Source of the DNA: JAAETI01 sp965368515
Lineage (GTDB): Bacteria; Actinomycetota; Acidimicrobiia; Spongiisociales; UBA5794
NCBI GenBank assembly: GCA_965368515.1
Contig: CBDUNF010000004.1
Coordinates: 1 to 42,777 of the forward strand
Length of the DNA: 42,777 bases
Reading direction: 5' to 3'
Shown here piece after piece: positions 22,272-29,578 of the stretch (its first letter is position 1; each line of letters begins with the position of its first letter). A model generated the notes under the pieces. It was not told the DNA's origin, did no database searches, and was given only the letters and a program-made list of their open reading frames with translations. A program made the translations under genes and the position numbers.

Positions 22272-22670
22272 ATGGACATTCGGTATGCATGGCGAGGCTA
22301 TCTCACCAATGCCGGCCTCAACACGCTCCATGCAGAGGGTTTCGATCACGAACTATTCGACGATGACTGGGAGACCTTGCTCGACCGGCACAGCCTGGGA
22401 TGGGTCTGTGCGTACGAAGGGGACCAGCTGGTCGGCTTTGTGAACGTCGCATGGGACGGTGCATTCCACGCATTCGTCATCGACACGCTCGTCACACGAA
22501 GGCTTCGTCGCCAGGGTATCGGTGCCCAGCTGGTGGCTGTTGCGGCGACCAACGCTCGTGCCGCCGGGTGCGAGTGGTTGCACGTCGACTTCGAGCCAGA
22601 GTTGCGTGAGTTCTACTTCGATGCATGCGGGTTTGAGCCAACCGACGCCGGATTGATCCGGCTGCGGTAG
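22272..22670 (+). CDS. GNAT-family N-acetyltransferase
   Basis: The 132-residue product shows a GNAT core: GWVCAYEGDQLVGFVNVAWDG, the strand FVIDTLVTRRLRRQGIGAQLVAVAA containing the acetyl-CoA-binding R-x-x-G-I-G motif, and LREFYFDACGFEPTDAGLIRL at the end. The frame upstream runs through the HAAS-protein gene, so ATG 22272 is chosen. The -10-like TACGCT lies exactly six bases before it. It converges with the aldo/keto reductase. The acetyl acceptor is unknown; it is not obviously RimI-like, and the real rimI is at 38427. Confidence 0.87.
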   Translation: MDIRYAWRGYLTNAGLNTLHAEGFDHELFDDDWETLLDRHSLGWVCAYEGDQLVGFVNVAWDGAFHAFVIDTLVTRRLRRQGIGAQLVAVAATNARAAGCEWLHVDFEPELREFYFDACGFEPTDAGLIRLR

Positions 22671-22709
22671 CAGTGGACCTCGACGGCTACCGACTCGTTG
22701 TGCGAGCGG

Positions 22710-23696
22710 CTACCACCGATGGTGGACCGTCGGCCTCGCATATCTGTCGTAGATATCGGCGACGGCGGCCATAGTTTCCACCGTCAGCTCGGGCAGATCC
22801 GCCGCGGCCGCATTGGCCGAGACTTGCTGCGGGTTCTTGCCTCCCGGAATGACGGTCGAGACCGCATCGAACATGAGGATCCAGCGCAGCGCGAGCTGAG
22901 CCATCGTTACCCCCGGTGGCACCAGGGAAGCGAGTTCGTCGACAGCATCGAGACCGGTGTCAAAGTCGATACCGGAGAAGGTCTCGCCAACGTCGAATGC
23001 CTCGCCCTGTCGGTTGTACTTGCGATGATCGTCATCGGTGAACGTTGTGTCCTTGTTCATCTTCCCGGTGAGGAGGCCGCTTGCCAGCGGCACTCTGACG
23101 ATTACCCCGATGTTGCGCCGGTTCGCTTCGCTGAAGAACAGCTCGGAAGGACGGTGACGCAACATGTTGAAGATGATCTGCACCGTCTCGACGCCCGGAT
23201 ACTCGATGGCCTTGATTGCTTCCTCCACGCGTTCGACGCTGACGCCATAGTGCTGGATCTTGCCCCGCTTCACCATGTCATCGAGTCCGGCAAACAGGTC
23301 AGGGTTGTAATAGACGTCGGTTGGTGGACAGTGCAATTGCAGCAACTCCAGGCTGTCGACGTTGCGGTTGGTGAGACTGCGATCGACGAAGGCCTCGATG
23401 TTGGCCGACGTATATCCCGATGCGACGTGTGGGTTGAGCCGGCGCCCGGCCTTGGTCGCAACAGTGAACGGGGCCGAGGGCCGCTCGGCCCGCAACCGTG
23501 CGATGAGTCTTTCGCTACGACCGTCGCCATAGACATCGGCGGTATCGAAGAACGTGACTCCCTTGTCGGCGGCTGTGTTGAGAGCTGCCATGGCGGCGTC
23601 TTCGGTGACGTTGCCCCAGTCGGCGCCAATCGCCCATGCGCCAAAACCAACTCTCGAGACATCAAAACCAGTGCTGCCGAGTCGTGTGTACTCCAT
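22710..23696 (-). CDS. Aldo/keto reductase
   Basis: AKRs reduce carbonyls with NADPH on a TIM barrel. The 328-residue product begins MEYTRLGSTGFDVSRVGFGAW and has the full catalytic tetrad Asp51, Tyr56 (FFDTADVYG), Lys82 (VATKAG) and His122 (LLQLHCPP), followed by GKIQHYGVSVE and the C-terminal cofactor region VIPGGKNPQQV. The N-terminal VYGDGRSE is typical of the YajO/AKR11-like group, but the substrate cannot be read from sequence. The start has AGAGGTG just upstream on the minus strand. Confidence 0.93.
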   Translation of the reverse strand: MEYTRLGSTGFDVSRVGFGAWAIGADWGNVTEDAAMAALNTAADKGVTFFDTADVYGDGRSERLIARLRAERPSAPFTVATKAGRRLNPHVASGYTSANIEAFVDRSLTNRNVDSLELLQLHCPPTDVYYNPDLFAGLDDMVKRGKIQHYGVSVERVEEAIKAIEYPGVETVQIIFNMLRHRPSELFFSEANRRNIGVIVRVPLASGLLTGKMNKDTTFTDDDHRKYNRQGEAFDVGETFSGIDFDTGLDAVDELASLVPPGVTMAQLALRWILMFDAVSTVIPGGKNPQQVSANAAAADLPELTVETMAAVADIYDRYARPTVHHRW

Positions 23697-23788
23697 GTCA
23701 CCTCTATCTAGCCTGTGCGGCAGGCTACCCGACTGCCGCGTTCGGTCAGCGCTGTATGCTCCGCCCGACCGCAGAGCAAGAGGTAGTG

Positions 23789-24322
23789 ATGGGCGAGATT
23801 CTCAGAAGATTCCTGCAGACGATTCGGCTTGAACGTGATGCGTACGTCTGGATGGACTTCAACGACCGGGCTACCGGTGATGCTCTGATCCTCGTTGCCA
23901 TCACAGGATTGCTGAAGTTTGCTGGGTTCTTTGGGGGCCTCGGCTCCCTTTTCAACCTGGGGGCCTGGGATCTGCTGATCTCGTTTGCGCTATCGGCGCT
24001 CATCCAGTGGCTCTTGTATTCAGGTATCGCCTGGGCAATCGTTCGATACATCGTGCAGGGGAGTGGTGACTACGCCACCTATCTCCGCTTTACCGGTTTT
24101 GCCTATCCGACAACACTGCTGACGCTGGGTATTGCCATTGCGATGAATCGCACCGGAATCATCCCGTTCGCACTTGGCTTCGCATGGTTCATCTTCATCA
24201 TCGCCCGTGGCATCGAGTACGAGAGCGATCTACCGCGGGAGCGGGCGATACTCGTGTCGGTCGGGGCGCTCATCGGGCTTCTGGTCGTGGACGCCATATT
24301 CGGTTTCTCCCCGATCGTCTGA
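23789..24322 (+). CDS. Yip1-like multispanning membrane protein
   Basis: The 177-residue product has a short cytosolic N-terminus (FLQTIRLERDAYVWMDFNDRATGD) and then about five hydrophobic segments: around residues 30-48, 55-79, 108-122, 125-140 and 153-172. The layout and the GDALILVAITGLLKF and YLRFTGFAYPTTLL segments resemble the bacterial YIP1 family, whose role is unknown. The ATG at 23789 has AGAGG upstream; a -10-like TATGCT lies at 23755-23760. The stop is one base before the truA ATG, so it could be co-transcribed with truA. Confidence 0.7.
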   Translation: MGEILRRFLQTIRLERDAYVWMDFNDRATGDALILVAITGLLKFAGFFGGLGSLFNLGAWDLLISFALSALIQWLLYSGIAWAIVRYIVQGSGDYATYLRFTGFAYPTTLLTLGIAIAMNRTGIIPFALGFAWFIFIIARGIEYESDLPRERAILVSVGALIGLLVVDAIFGFSPIV

Positions 24323-24323
24323 G

Positions 24324-25055
24324 ATGGCCACCTATCGCATCGATCTTGCATACGACGGATCAGGTTTCCATGGATACGCCCGACAACCCGAGGTACGCAC
24401 CGTGCAAGGCGTGCTGGAGGAGGCCCTCTTCAAGCACACCGGCGAGGTAGAAACCTCGGTCGCGGGGAGGACAGACCGTGGCGTCCATGCTCTCGCCCAG
24501 GTGGTCTCGTTCAACACCGATACGGAGCTCGACACCGGGAGCGTCGTCCGTTCGCTCAATCGGCAATTGGCTCCTGAGGTCGCCGTCGCGTCGCTTGTGG
24601 TTGCACCTGACGGGTTCAACGCCCGTTTCTCGGCCACCGGGAGGGCATATACCTATCTGGTGTTGAATCGCCCAACGCCCAACCCGTTTCTTGCCAGCAC
24701 CTCGTGGCACTACGAGACTCCGCTTGACGTCGATCTCATGAATCAAGGTATGAAGCATCTGCGTGGCCAGCACGACTTCGCTTCGTTTTGTCGGAAGGCG
24801 CCGAATCGGAGCACAGAGCGGCGGCTTGATCTAGTCGAGTGGAGCCCGCGTGGCCAGGGGCTGCTTGCCTGTGCCGTCGCAGCCAGTTCCTTCTGTCACC
24901 AGATGGTGCGTTCGCTGGTGGCGCTCTCGGTTGAGATCGGTAGGGGGAGAGTTGACCCAGAGTCTGTGCCTGAGATCCTCGAGTCCAAGGACAGGCGATA
25001 TGCCAAGGGAGCCGCACCTGCACATGGTTTGACCTTGGTTGGAGTCAGATATTGA
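24324..25055 (+). CDS. truA: tRNA pseudouridine synthase A
   Basis: TruA makes pseudouridine at positions 38-40 of the tRNA anticodon arm. The 243-residue product has MATYRIDLAYDGSGFHGYARQ at the start, the catalytic Asp51 in VAGRTDRGVHALAQV, the YTYLVLNRPTPNPF segment and the C-terminal SFCHQMVRSLVALSVEIGRGR motif. The start follows the Yip1-like gene by one base. truA normally follows rplQ; the intervening accessory genes are an insertion relative to that order. Confidence 0.97.
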   Translation: MATYRIDLAYDGSGFHGYARQPEVRTVQGVLEEALFKHTGEVETSVAGRTDRGVHALAQVVSFNTDTELDTGSVVRSLNRQLAPEVAVASLVVAPDGFNARFSATGRAYTYLVLNRPTPNPFLASTSWHYETPLDVDLMNQGMKHLRGQHDFASFCRKAPNRSTERRLDLVEWSPRGQGLLACAVAASSFCHQMVRSLVALSVEIGRGRVDPESVPEILESKDRRYAKGAAPAHGLTLVGVRY

Positions 25056-25106
25056 CGGGCGATCTCGGTTCTTGGTATCCAAAAAGGCGCACAACTGGAT
25101 TTCGGG

Positions 25107-25136
25107 TTGGCGCGCGTCGCTTCGATGCCTTATTAT
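25107..25136 (+). promoter_or_regulatory. rplM promoter candidate
   Basis: TTGGCG (25107-25112), 18 bases, then TATTAT (25131-25136). A second, weaker pair is TTGACG (25052-25057) and TATCCA (25076-25081). The 145-base truA-rplM gap otherwise holds the rplM leader. Confidence 0.5.
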
Positions 25137-25141
25137 GCGCA

Positions 25142-25158
25142 AGCTCCCGTGTTCCGGG
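25142..25158 (+). other. Hairpin in the rplM leader
   Basis: About six pairs form between CTCCCG and CGGGGG (one G-T) around the loop TGTTC. It lies just after the predicted transcript start and about 43 bases before the rplM ATG, a position where a leader element could act. I cannot match it to a known L13 leader family. Confidence 0.3.
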
Positions 25159-25200
25159 GGTTCCTCTATGTGTGCCTTTTCTTGTTCGAGGACTGTGTTA

Positions 25201-25659
25201 ATGAAGCCCAAATTGCAGAGAACTTTTACGCCAAAGCCCGGCGATCTGAACCATGACTGGTTTGTGGTCGATGCGGCAGATGTGCCGCTCGGACGGCTGG
25301 CTTCAAACGTAGCCCAGATCCTCCGTGGCAAGCACAAGCCGACCTTCGCTCCTCACGTCGATGGTGGTGACTATGTCGTCGTCATCAACGCCGAGAAGAT
25401 TGCGGTCACCGGCCGCAAAGAAGACGCAAAGATCTACTACCGGCACTCAGGGTATCCGGGTGGTCTGCGCGCTTCATCGCTGCGTCAACTGCGCGAAACC
25501 TATCCAGACCGCGTCATCCGTAATGCGGTGCGGGGCATGTTGCCGAAGAATCGCCTGGGTCGTCAGATCATCGGCAAGCTCAAGGTCTATGCCGGGCCCG
25601 AGCATCCGCACGCAGCGCAGAATCCGCAGCCGCTCGATTTCAGAAAGGTTGGAGCCTGA
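25201..25659 (+). CDS. rplM: 50S ribosomal protein L13
   Basis: L13 is an early 50S assembly protein. From ATG 25201 the product is 152 residues: MKPKLQRTFTPKPGD, then WFVVDAADVPLGRLASNVAQIL, HVDGGDYVVVINAEKI and the C-terminal NRLGRQIIGKLKVYAGPEHPH. The frame is open upstream back to 25039, but that portion is not L13-like; GAGGA at 25188-25192 supports this start. The stop shares a base with the rpsI ATG. Confidence 0.97.
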   Translation: MKPKLQRTFTPKPGDLNHDWFVVDAADVPLGRLASNVAQILRGKHKPTFAPHVDGGDYVVVINAEKIAVTGRKEDAKIYYRHSGYPGGLRASSLRQLRETYPDRVIRNAVRGMLPKNRLGRQIIGKLKVYAGPEHPHAAQNPQPLDFRKVGA

Positions 25660-26051
25660 TGGCAAAGCCGCTCGTTCAAGCTACAGGCCGTCGTAAGAGC
25701 TCTATCGCTCGGGTGCGTCTTTACCCCGGGACCGGAGAGATGTCTCTCAACGGTCGTTCCCTCGACAAGTATTTCCCCCATGCCGCGTTGCGGCAGCGGG
25801 TAATGGAGCCGCTTCGTGCCGTAGAGGTTGACGGCCAGTACGACGTCGTCGCCCAGCTGGAAGGTGGAGGCACCACCGGTCAGAGTGATGCGCTCCGGCT
25901 CGGTATCGCCCGCGCTCTGGTCGAGATCGATGTCGAGCATCGCCCCACTCTCAAGAAGGGTGGCATGCTCACCCGTGACGCCCGTCGCGTTGAGCGCAAG
26001 AAGTACGGTCTTCGCAAGGCTCGCCGCGCCCCGCAGTTCACCAAGCGTTAG
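25659..26051 (+). CDS. rpsI: 30S ribosomal protein S9
   Basis: S9 lies in the 30S head, and its C-terminal tail touches P-site tRNA. The 130-residue product contains ATGRRKSSIARVRLYPG, LNGRSLDKYFP, EGGGTTGQSDALRLGIARAL and the terminal RDARRVERKKYGLRKARRAPQFTKR, whose final KR is the tRNA-contacting tail. It is immediately downstream of rplM, as in most bacteria, and seven bases before glmM. Confidence 0.98.
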   Translation: MAKPLVQATGRRKSSIARVRLYPGTGEMSLNGRSLDKYFPHAALRQRVMEPLRAVEVDGQYDVVAQLEGGGTTGQSDALRLGIARALVEIDVEHRPTLKKGGMLTRDARRVERKKYGLRKARRAPQFTKR

Positions 26052-26058
26052 ACACTCT

Positions 26059-27378
26059 GTGGCAGGCGTCAACCGCCTCTTTGGTACCGACGGAGTTCGG
26101 GGCCGAGCCAACACCGACCTCACCGTTGATATGGCTCTCAATATGGCGCGCGCAGCCGGCGAGAGCATGGAGGGTCCGGTCATCATCGGCCGTGACACCA
26201 GACGGTCAGGACCCATGTTCACCGGGGCTCTTCATGCCGGGTTCAGCTCAGTTGGTGTTGACACGATCGACGTCGGCGTCTTGCCGGTAGGCGGGGTATC
26301 GCGTCTGATTCGTCAGCTCGAAGCACCCCTAGGCGTCATGGTGTCCGCATCCCACAATCCGGCCCATGACAACGGAATCAAGTTCATCGGCCCTAATGGC
26401 GGCAAGCTCGACGACGAGCAAGAGGCCATTATCGAGACGCGATACCGGCGTGGCGCACCGTGGAAGCATCCGGATGGTGCGCTCATTGGTATCCGGTCGA
26501 AACTGCCCGATGCAGTCGATCGCTATGTAGAGAACCTTGCCGACAACGCCGCCTACACCTTGCGTGGTCTCGAGTTCGTGATGGACTGCGCCAACGGCGC
26601 CGCCTACGAAGCTGCACCGCAGCTCTTCGAGCGCCTCGGCGCCTCGGTTGAGGTACACGCCGCGGCTCCTGATGGAATCAATATCAACGCAGGCTGTGGC
26701 GCAACCGAGCCTGAGTATGTTGCTCGGTTTGTGAAGGGTCGTGTTGGTCTGGCGTTCGACGGCGATGCTGATCGATTGATCGCGGTCGACGAGAACGGTG
26801 TCGTCGCCAACGGCGATGTTCTGGTGGCGGTATTCGCAAAGCACCTCAAAGATTCGGGCAAGCTGCGCAACAACATTGTTGTTAGCACCGTCATGGCCAA
26901 CCTCGGGTTCCGGCGGGCTATGGAGCGGCTCGGCATCGATATCGAGGAGACCGCGGTCGGTGATCGCTACGTGTACGAACGAATGCGCGACGTCAAGGCC
27001 GCGCTCGGTGGTGAGCAGTCGGGTCACATTATTTTCTATCGCGGAACCACCGGTGATGGTCTCCGCACCGCGGTGAATCTTGCCGAGGTCATGGCTGCAA
27101 CCGGACAACCGCTTACCGAGCTGCGCAAGGTGATCACGGAGTATCCCCAGGTCCTGCACAACATCAACGTTGCCGACAAGGGCAAGCTTGACTCCTCGGA
27201 GGAAATCTGGGGAGCCGTCGAGGACGCCGAGAAGGCGCTGGGTGACGATGGCCGGATCCTCGTTCGCGCCTCCGGCACGGAACCTTTGGTCCGGGTTATG
27301 GTCGAAGCGCCGACCGCCGAGACCGCCGAGAAGGTTGCCGCCACCGTCGGCGCAGTCGTAACTGCCGCCCTTGGCTAG
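26059..27378 (+). CDS. glmM: Phosphoglucosamine mutase
   Basis: GlmM converts glucosamine-6-phosphate to glucosamine-1-phosphate for UDP-GlcNAc and peptidoglycan synthesis. The 439-residue product has RLFGTDGVRGRAN at the start, the phosphoserine motif VSASHNPAHDNG with Ser98 as the phosphorylated residue, the magnesium loop FDGDADR (233-239), the sugar-binding GGEQSGH and the phosphate-binding RASGTEPLVRVM. The GTG at 26059 is the last in-frame start before the conserved N-terminus; its Shine-Dalgarno is weak. It precedes glmS, the previous enzyme of the same pathway. Confidence 0.97.
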   Translation: MAGVNRLFGTDGVRGRANTDLTVDMALNMARAAGESMEGPVIIGRDTRRSGPMFTGALHAGFSSVGVDTIDVGVLPVGGVSRLIRQLEAPLGVMVSASHNPAHDNGIKFIGPNGGKLDDEQEAIIETRYRRGAPWKHPDGALIGIRSKLPDAVDRYVENLADNAAYTLRGLEFVMDCANGAAYEAAPQLFERLGASVEVHAAAPDGININAGCGATEPEYVARFVKGRVGLAFDGDADRLIAVDENGVVANGDVLVAVFAKHLKDSGKLRNNIVVSTVMANLGFRRAMERLGIDIEETAVGDRYVYERMRDVKAALGGEQSGHIIFYRGTTGDGLRTAVNLAEVMAATGQPLTELRKVITEYPQVLHNINVADKGKLDSSEEIWGAVEDAEKALGDDGRILVRASGTEPLVRVMVEAPTAETAEKVAATVGAVVTAALG

Positions 27379-27426
27379 CGATTAGCCACCTTCACCAATC
27401 CCACCCGCTTTGTCCGAATGAGCGGT

Positions 27427-27432
27427 TAAGGT
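27427..27432 (+). promoter_or_regulatory. Weak glmS promoter candidate (-10 only)
   Basis: TAAGGT in the glmM-glmS gap has the TANNNT form and would start RNA about 30 bases before the ribozyme cleavage site. No acceptable -35 is visible, so read-through from glmM is equally possible. Confidence 0.3.
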
Positions 27433-27468
27433 TGTGCCCACAATTGAAGACCGACCGGAGAACCCAGC

Positions 27469-27610
27469 AGCGCCAGCCCTCACATAGCAATACGTGAGGT
27501 GACGAGGTGGAGGGTGATCGATTAGTCGGCGGGTGCCCTCTCGGCCGTCCACGGCCGTGACGAAGCGGAAAAGCCCGGGAGTGATCTCGGGGACAAAGCC
27601 GCTTCAGAGT
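27469..27610 (+). ncRNA. glmS ribozyme (GlcN6P-responsive self-cleaving leader)
   Basis: The glmS ribozyme cleaves its own mRNA when bound to glucosamine-6-phosphate, lowering GlmS synthesis. The conserved elements occur in order. The cleavage-site core AGCGCC is at 27469-27474, with predicted scission between A27469 and G27470. A P1-type stem pairs CCTCAC (27478-27483) with GTGAGG (27494-27499). Next come TGACGAGG (27500-27507), ATCGA (27517-27521) and TCGGCGGGTGCCC (27526-27538). Supporting pairings are CGCC 27471-27474 with GGCG 27528-27531 (pseudoknot) and GAGGG 27510-27514 with CCCTC 27536-27540. A CGGCCG/CGGCCG hairpin spans 27542-27557. GAAGCGG (27562-27568) pairs with CCGCTTC (27599-27605), enclosing CCCGGGA-GTGA-TCTCGGG (27574-27591), capped by a GNRA loop. 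Recognition is by comparison with remembered Bacillus and Thermoanaerobacter ribozymes; the exact 3' end is uncertain. Confidence 0.93.
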
Positions 27611-27613
27611 GGA

Positions 27614-27628
27614 GCAAGATTCTCTTGC
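27614..27628 (+). other. Hairpin between ribozyme and glmS
   Basis: GCAAGA (27614-27619) pairs perfectly with TCTTGC (27623-27628) around TTC. It separates the ribozyme from the Shine-Dalgarno hairpin and may be a ribozyme accessory stem or a spacer. Confidence 0.5.
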
Positions 27629-27634
27629 AGCAAC

Positions 27635-27656
27635 ACCTCCGGTCCCAAACGGAGGT
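27635..27656 (+). promoter_or_regulatory. glmS: Hairpin sequestering the glmS Shine-Dalgarno
   Basis: ACCTCCG (27635-27641) pairs perfectly with CGGAGGT (27650-27656). The 3' arm contains the whole Shine-Dalgarno GGAGGT (27651-27656), six bases before the glmS ATG. It may be a translational control element acting with, or independently of, the ribozyme. Confidence 0.7.
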
Positions 27657-27662
27657 TCTCGC

Positions 27663-29486
27663 ATGTGCGGAATCATGGGCTATGTCGGCCCGCAACAAGC
27701 TGCTCCCGTCCTTCTCGACGGACTACGTCGTCTCGAGTACCGGGGCTACGACTCGGCAGGCATCGCCGTCACCAATGGTGAAATCGATGTTCGGAAGGCT
27801 GAGGGCAAGATCGATCGTCTGGCCGATCTGCTCGACAGGGAGCCGCTCAAAGGATCTGTTGGAATTGGCCACACCCGATGGGCCACCCACGGTGAGCCGA
27901 GTGATGTGAATGCACATCCTCATACCGATCCGTCCGGTGAGTTTGTCGTGGTCCACAACGGCATCATCGAGAACTTTCAGAGCCTGCGTGAGCAACTGCA
28001 GGCTGACGGCCATGAGTTCACTTCGGAAACGGATACTGAGATCCTGGCCCATCTGGTGGCCGATGAGTATGACGGAGACCTCGCAAGCGCAATCCGGCGT
28101 GCAGTTGCCAAGGCCGACGGTGCTTATGCGCTAGTGGTCATGACCAAGCGTGAACCGGGCAAGATTGTGGCGGTCCGCCGCATCAGCCCGCTCATAGTTG
28201 GACTCGGTGAAGGGGAGACCTTTCTTGCGTCGGATATCCCGGCAGTCCTCCACCGAACTCGTGACTTCCTTATTGTCGAAGACGGCGAGATGGTCATCGT
28301 CACCGAAGACGGTGCGACCATCGAGACAATCGGCGGTCAATCGGTGGATCGCGAGGTCATGCACGTTGATTGGGATGCCACCCAGGCGGAGAAGGGCGGC
28401 TTCGACCACTTCATGCTCAAAGAGATCCACGAGCAGCCTGCGGTCGTCACCGAGACCCTGGGTGGCCGTCTCGACGAGGACGGAACCGCCTGGCTCGAGG
28501 GTGTCAACTTCGACGATTCGTTCGCCCGGGACTTTGATGAGCTCTGGATCACGGCATGTGGGACGGCCTACCACGCGGGTTTGGTCGGCAAGGAGATCTT
28601 CCGCCGCCTACTGCGCATCCCGACGACGGTCGAGTTCGCCCACGAGATGCGGTACAACGACCCTTTGATCTCCAATCGCAGCTTGACCGTGGCGATCAGC
28701 CAGTCGGGGGAGACCGCGGACACGCTGGCGGCCGCTCGTCTTGCTAAAGAGCGTGGCTCCCGGTTGCTGGCTCTGACGAATGTGGTGGGTAGCACGTTGG
28801 CGCGAGAAGCCGATGACATCCTCTACACACGCGCCGGTCCCGAGATATCGGTTGCCTCGACCAAGGCCTATCTAGCCATGCTGATCGCGCAGTATCTGCT
28901 TGCGTTGCGGATCGGAAGAGCTCGTGGTGTAGTCGACGAAGATCTCGCCGCTCGAGTCGCCCACGGTCTCAGCCAGCTCCCAGGCCAGATCGAAGAAGTG
29001 CTCCATCAGGACGATGAGGTTCTCGCCGCCGCGGAGTCGATCGTCGATGCTGATGACGTCTATTTCATCGGTCGCGGCCTCGACTATGCCGTGGCGATGG
29101 AAGGGTCCCTGAAGCTCAAGGAGATCAGCTACCTGCACTCGGAGGCAATGCCGGCCGGTGAGTTGAAGCATGGGACCCTGGCGCTCATAACCAAGGGCAC
29201 GCCGGTCATCGTCGTGCTCACCCAACAAGCGCTGTACGACAAGACCATCTCCGCGGTCCAAGAGGTCAAGGCCCGCGGTGGCAAGGTTCTGGCGGTTGCC
29301 TACGAGGACGATGAGCACATTCACACGTTCGCCGAAAGCGTGATGCGCAGCCCCCGGGCCGTCGATCTCGTCGGCCCGGTGGCTGCTGTCGTTCCACTGC
29401 AGCTTCTTGCTTATCACGTCGCCCGGCTGCGGGGTCACGACATCGATATGCCACGCAATCTCGCAAAGTCGGTGACGGTCGAGTAA
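27663..29486 (+). CDS. glmS: Glutamine--fructose-6-phosphate aminotransferase (isomerizing)
   Basis: GlmS makes glucosamine-6-phosphate from fructose-6-phosphate and glutamine, the entry step to UDP-GlcNAc. The 607-residue product begins MCGIMGYVG, so Cys2 becomes the N-terminal nucleophile of the glutaminase domain (about 2-220; GHTRWATHGEPSDVNAHPH and HNGIIENF). Two SIS domains follow, with ISQSGETADTLAA and the AMPAGELKHGTLALI region, and the C-terminus is the conserved PRNLAKSVTVE. ATG 27663 is required for the catalytic cysteine. The gene is preceded by a glmS ribozyme, so expression should respond to its own product. Confidence 0.98.
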   Translation: MCGIMGYVGPQQAAPVLLDGLRRLEYRGYDSAGIAVTNGEIDVRKAEGKIDRLADLLDREPLKGSVGIGHTRWATHGEPSDVNAHPHTDPSGEFVVVHNGIIENFQSLREQLQADGHEFTSETDTEILAHLVADEYDGDLASAIRRAVAKADGAYALVVMTKREPGKIVAVRRISPLIVGLGEGETFLASDIPAVLHRTRDFLIVEDGEMVIVTEDGATIETIGGQSVDREVMHVDWDATQAEKGGFDHFMLKEIHEQPAVVTETLGGRLDEDGTAWLEGVNFDDSFARDFDELWITACGTAYHAGLVGKEIFRRLLRIPTTVEFAHEMRYNDPLISNRSLTVAISQSGETADTLAAARLAKERGSRLLALTNVVGSTLAREADDILYTRAGPEISVASTKAYLAMLIAQYLLALRIGRARGVVDEDLAARVAHGLSQLPGQIEEVLHQDDEVLAAAESIVDADDVYFIGRGLDYAVAMEGSLKLKEISYLHSEAMPAGELKHGTLALITKGTPVIVVLTQQALYDKTISAVQEVKARGGKVLAVAYEDDEHIHTFAESVMRSPRAVDLVGPVAAVVPLQLLAYHVARLRGHDIDMPRNLAKSVTVE

Positions 29487-29578
29487 TCGTGGAACCCGGC
29501 TGGGGCTAGGGAGCGTTTAAGTTGCATGAAGGTGCGGCGGCGCGGTGCCACCGTGCCCTGTCTGACCAAGGGGACCCC

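Noticed and set aside
22684..22725. Short hairpins between GNAT and aldo/keto reductase as a bidirectional terminator
   Set aside because: Stems are only 4-5 bp, partly within the end of the reductase gene, and no T tract follows.
22698..23711. 337-codon plus-strand frame opposite the aldo/keto reductase
   Set aside because: The minus-strand frame has the complete AKR catalytic tetrad, so the opposite frame is a shadow.
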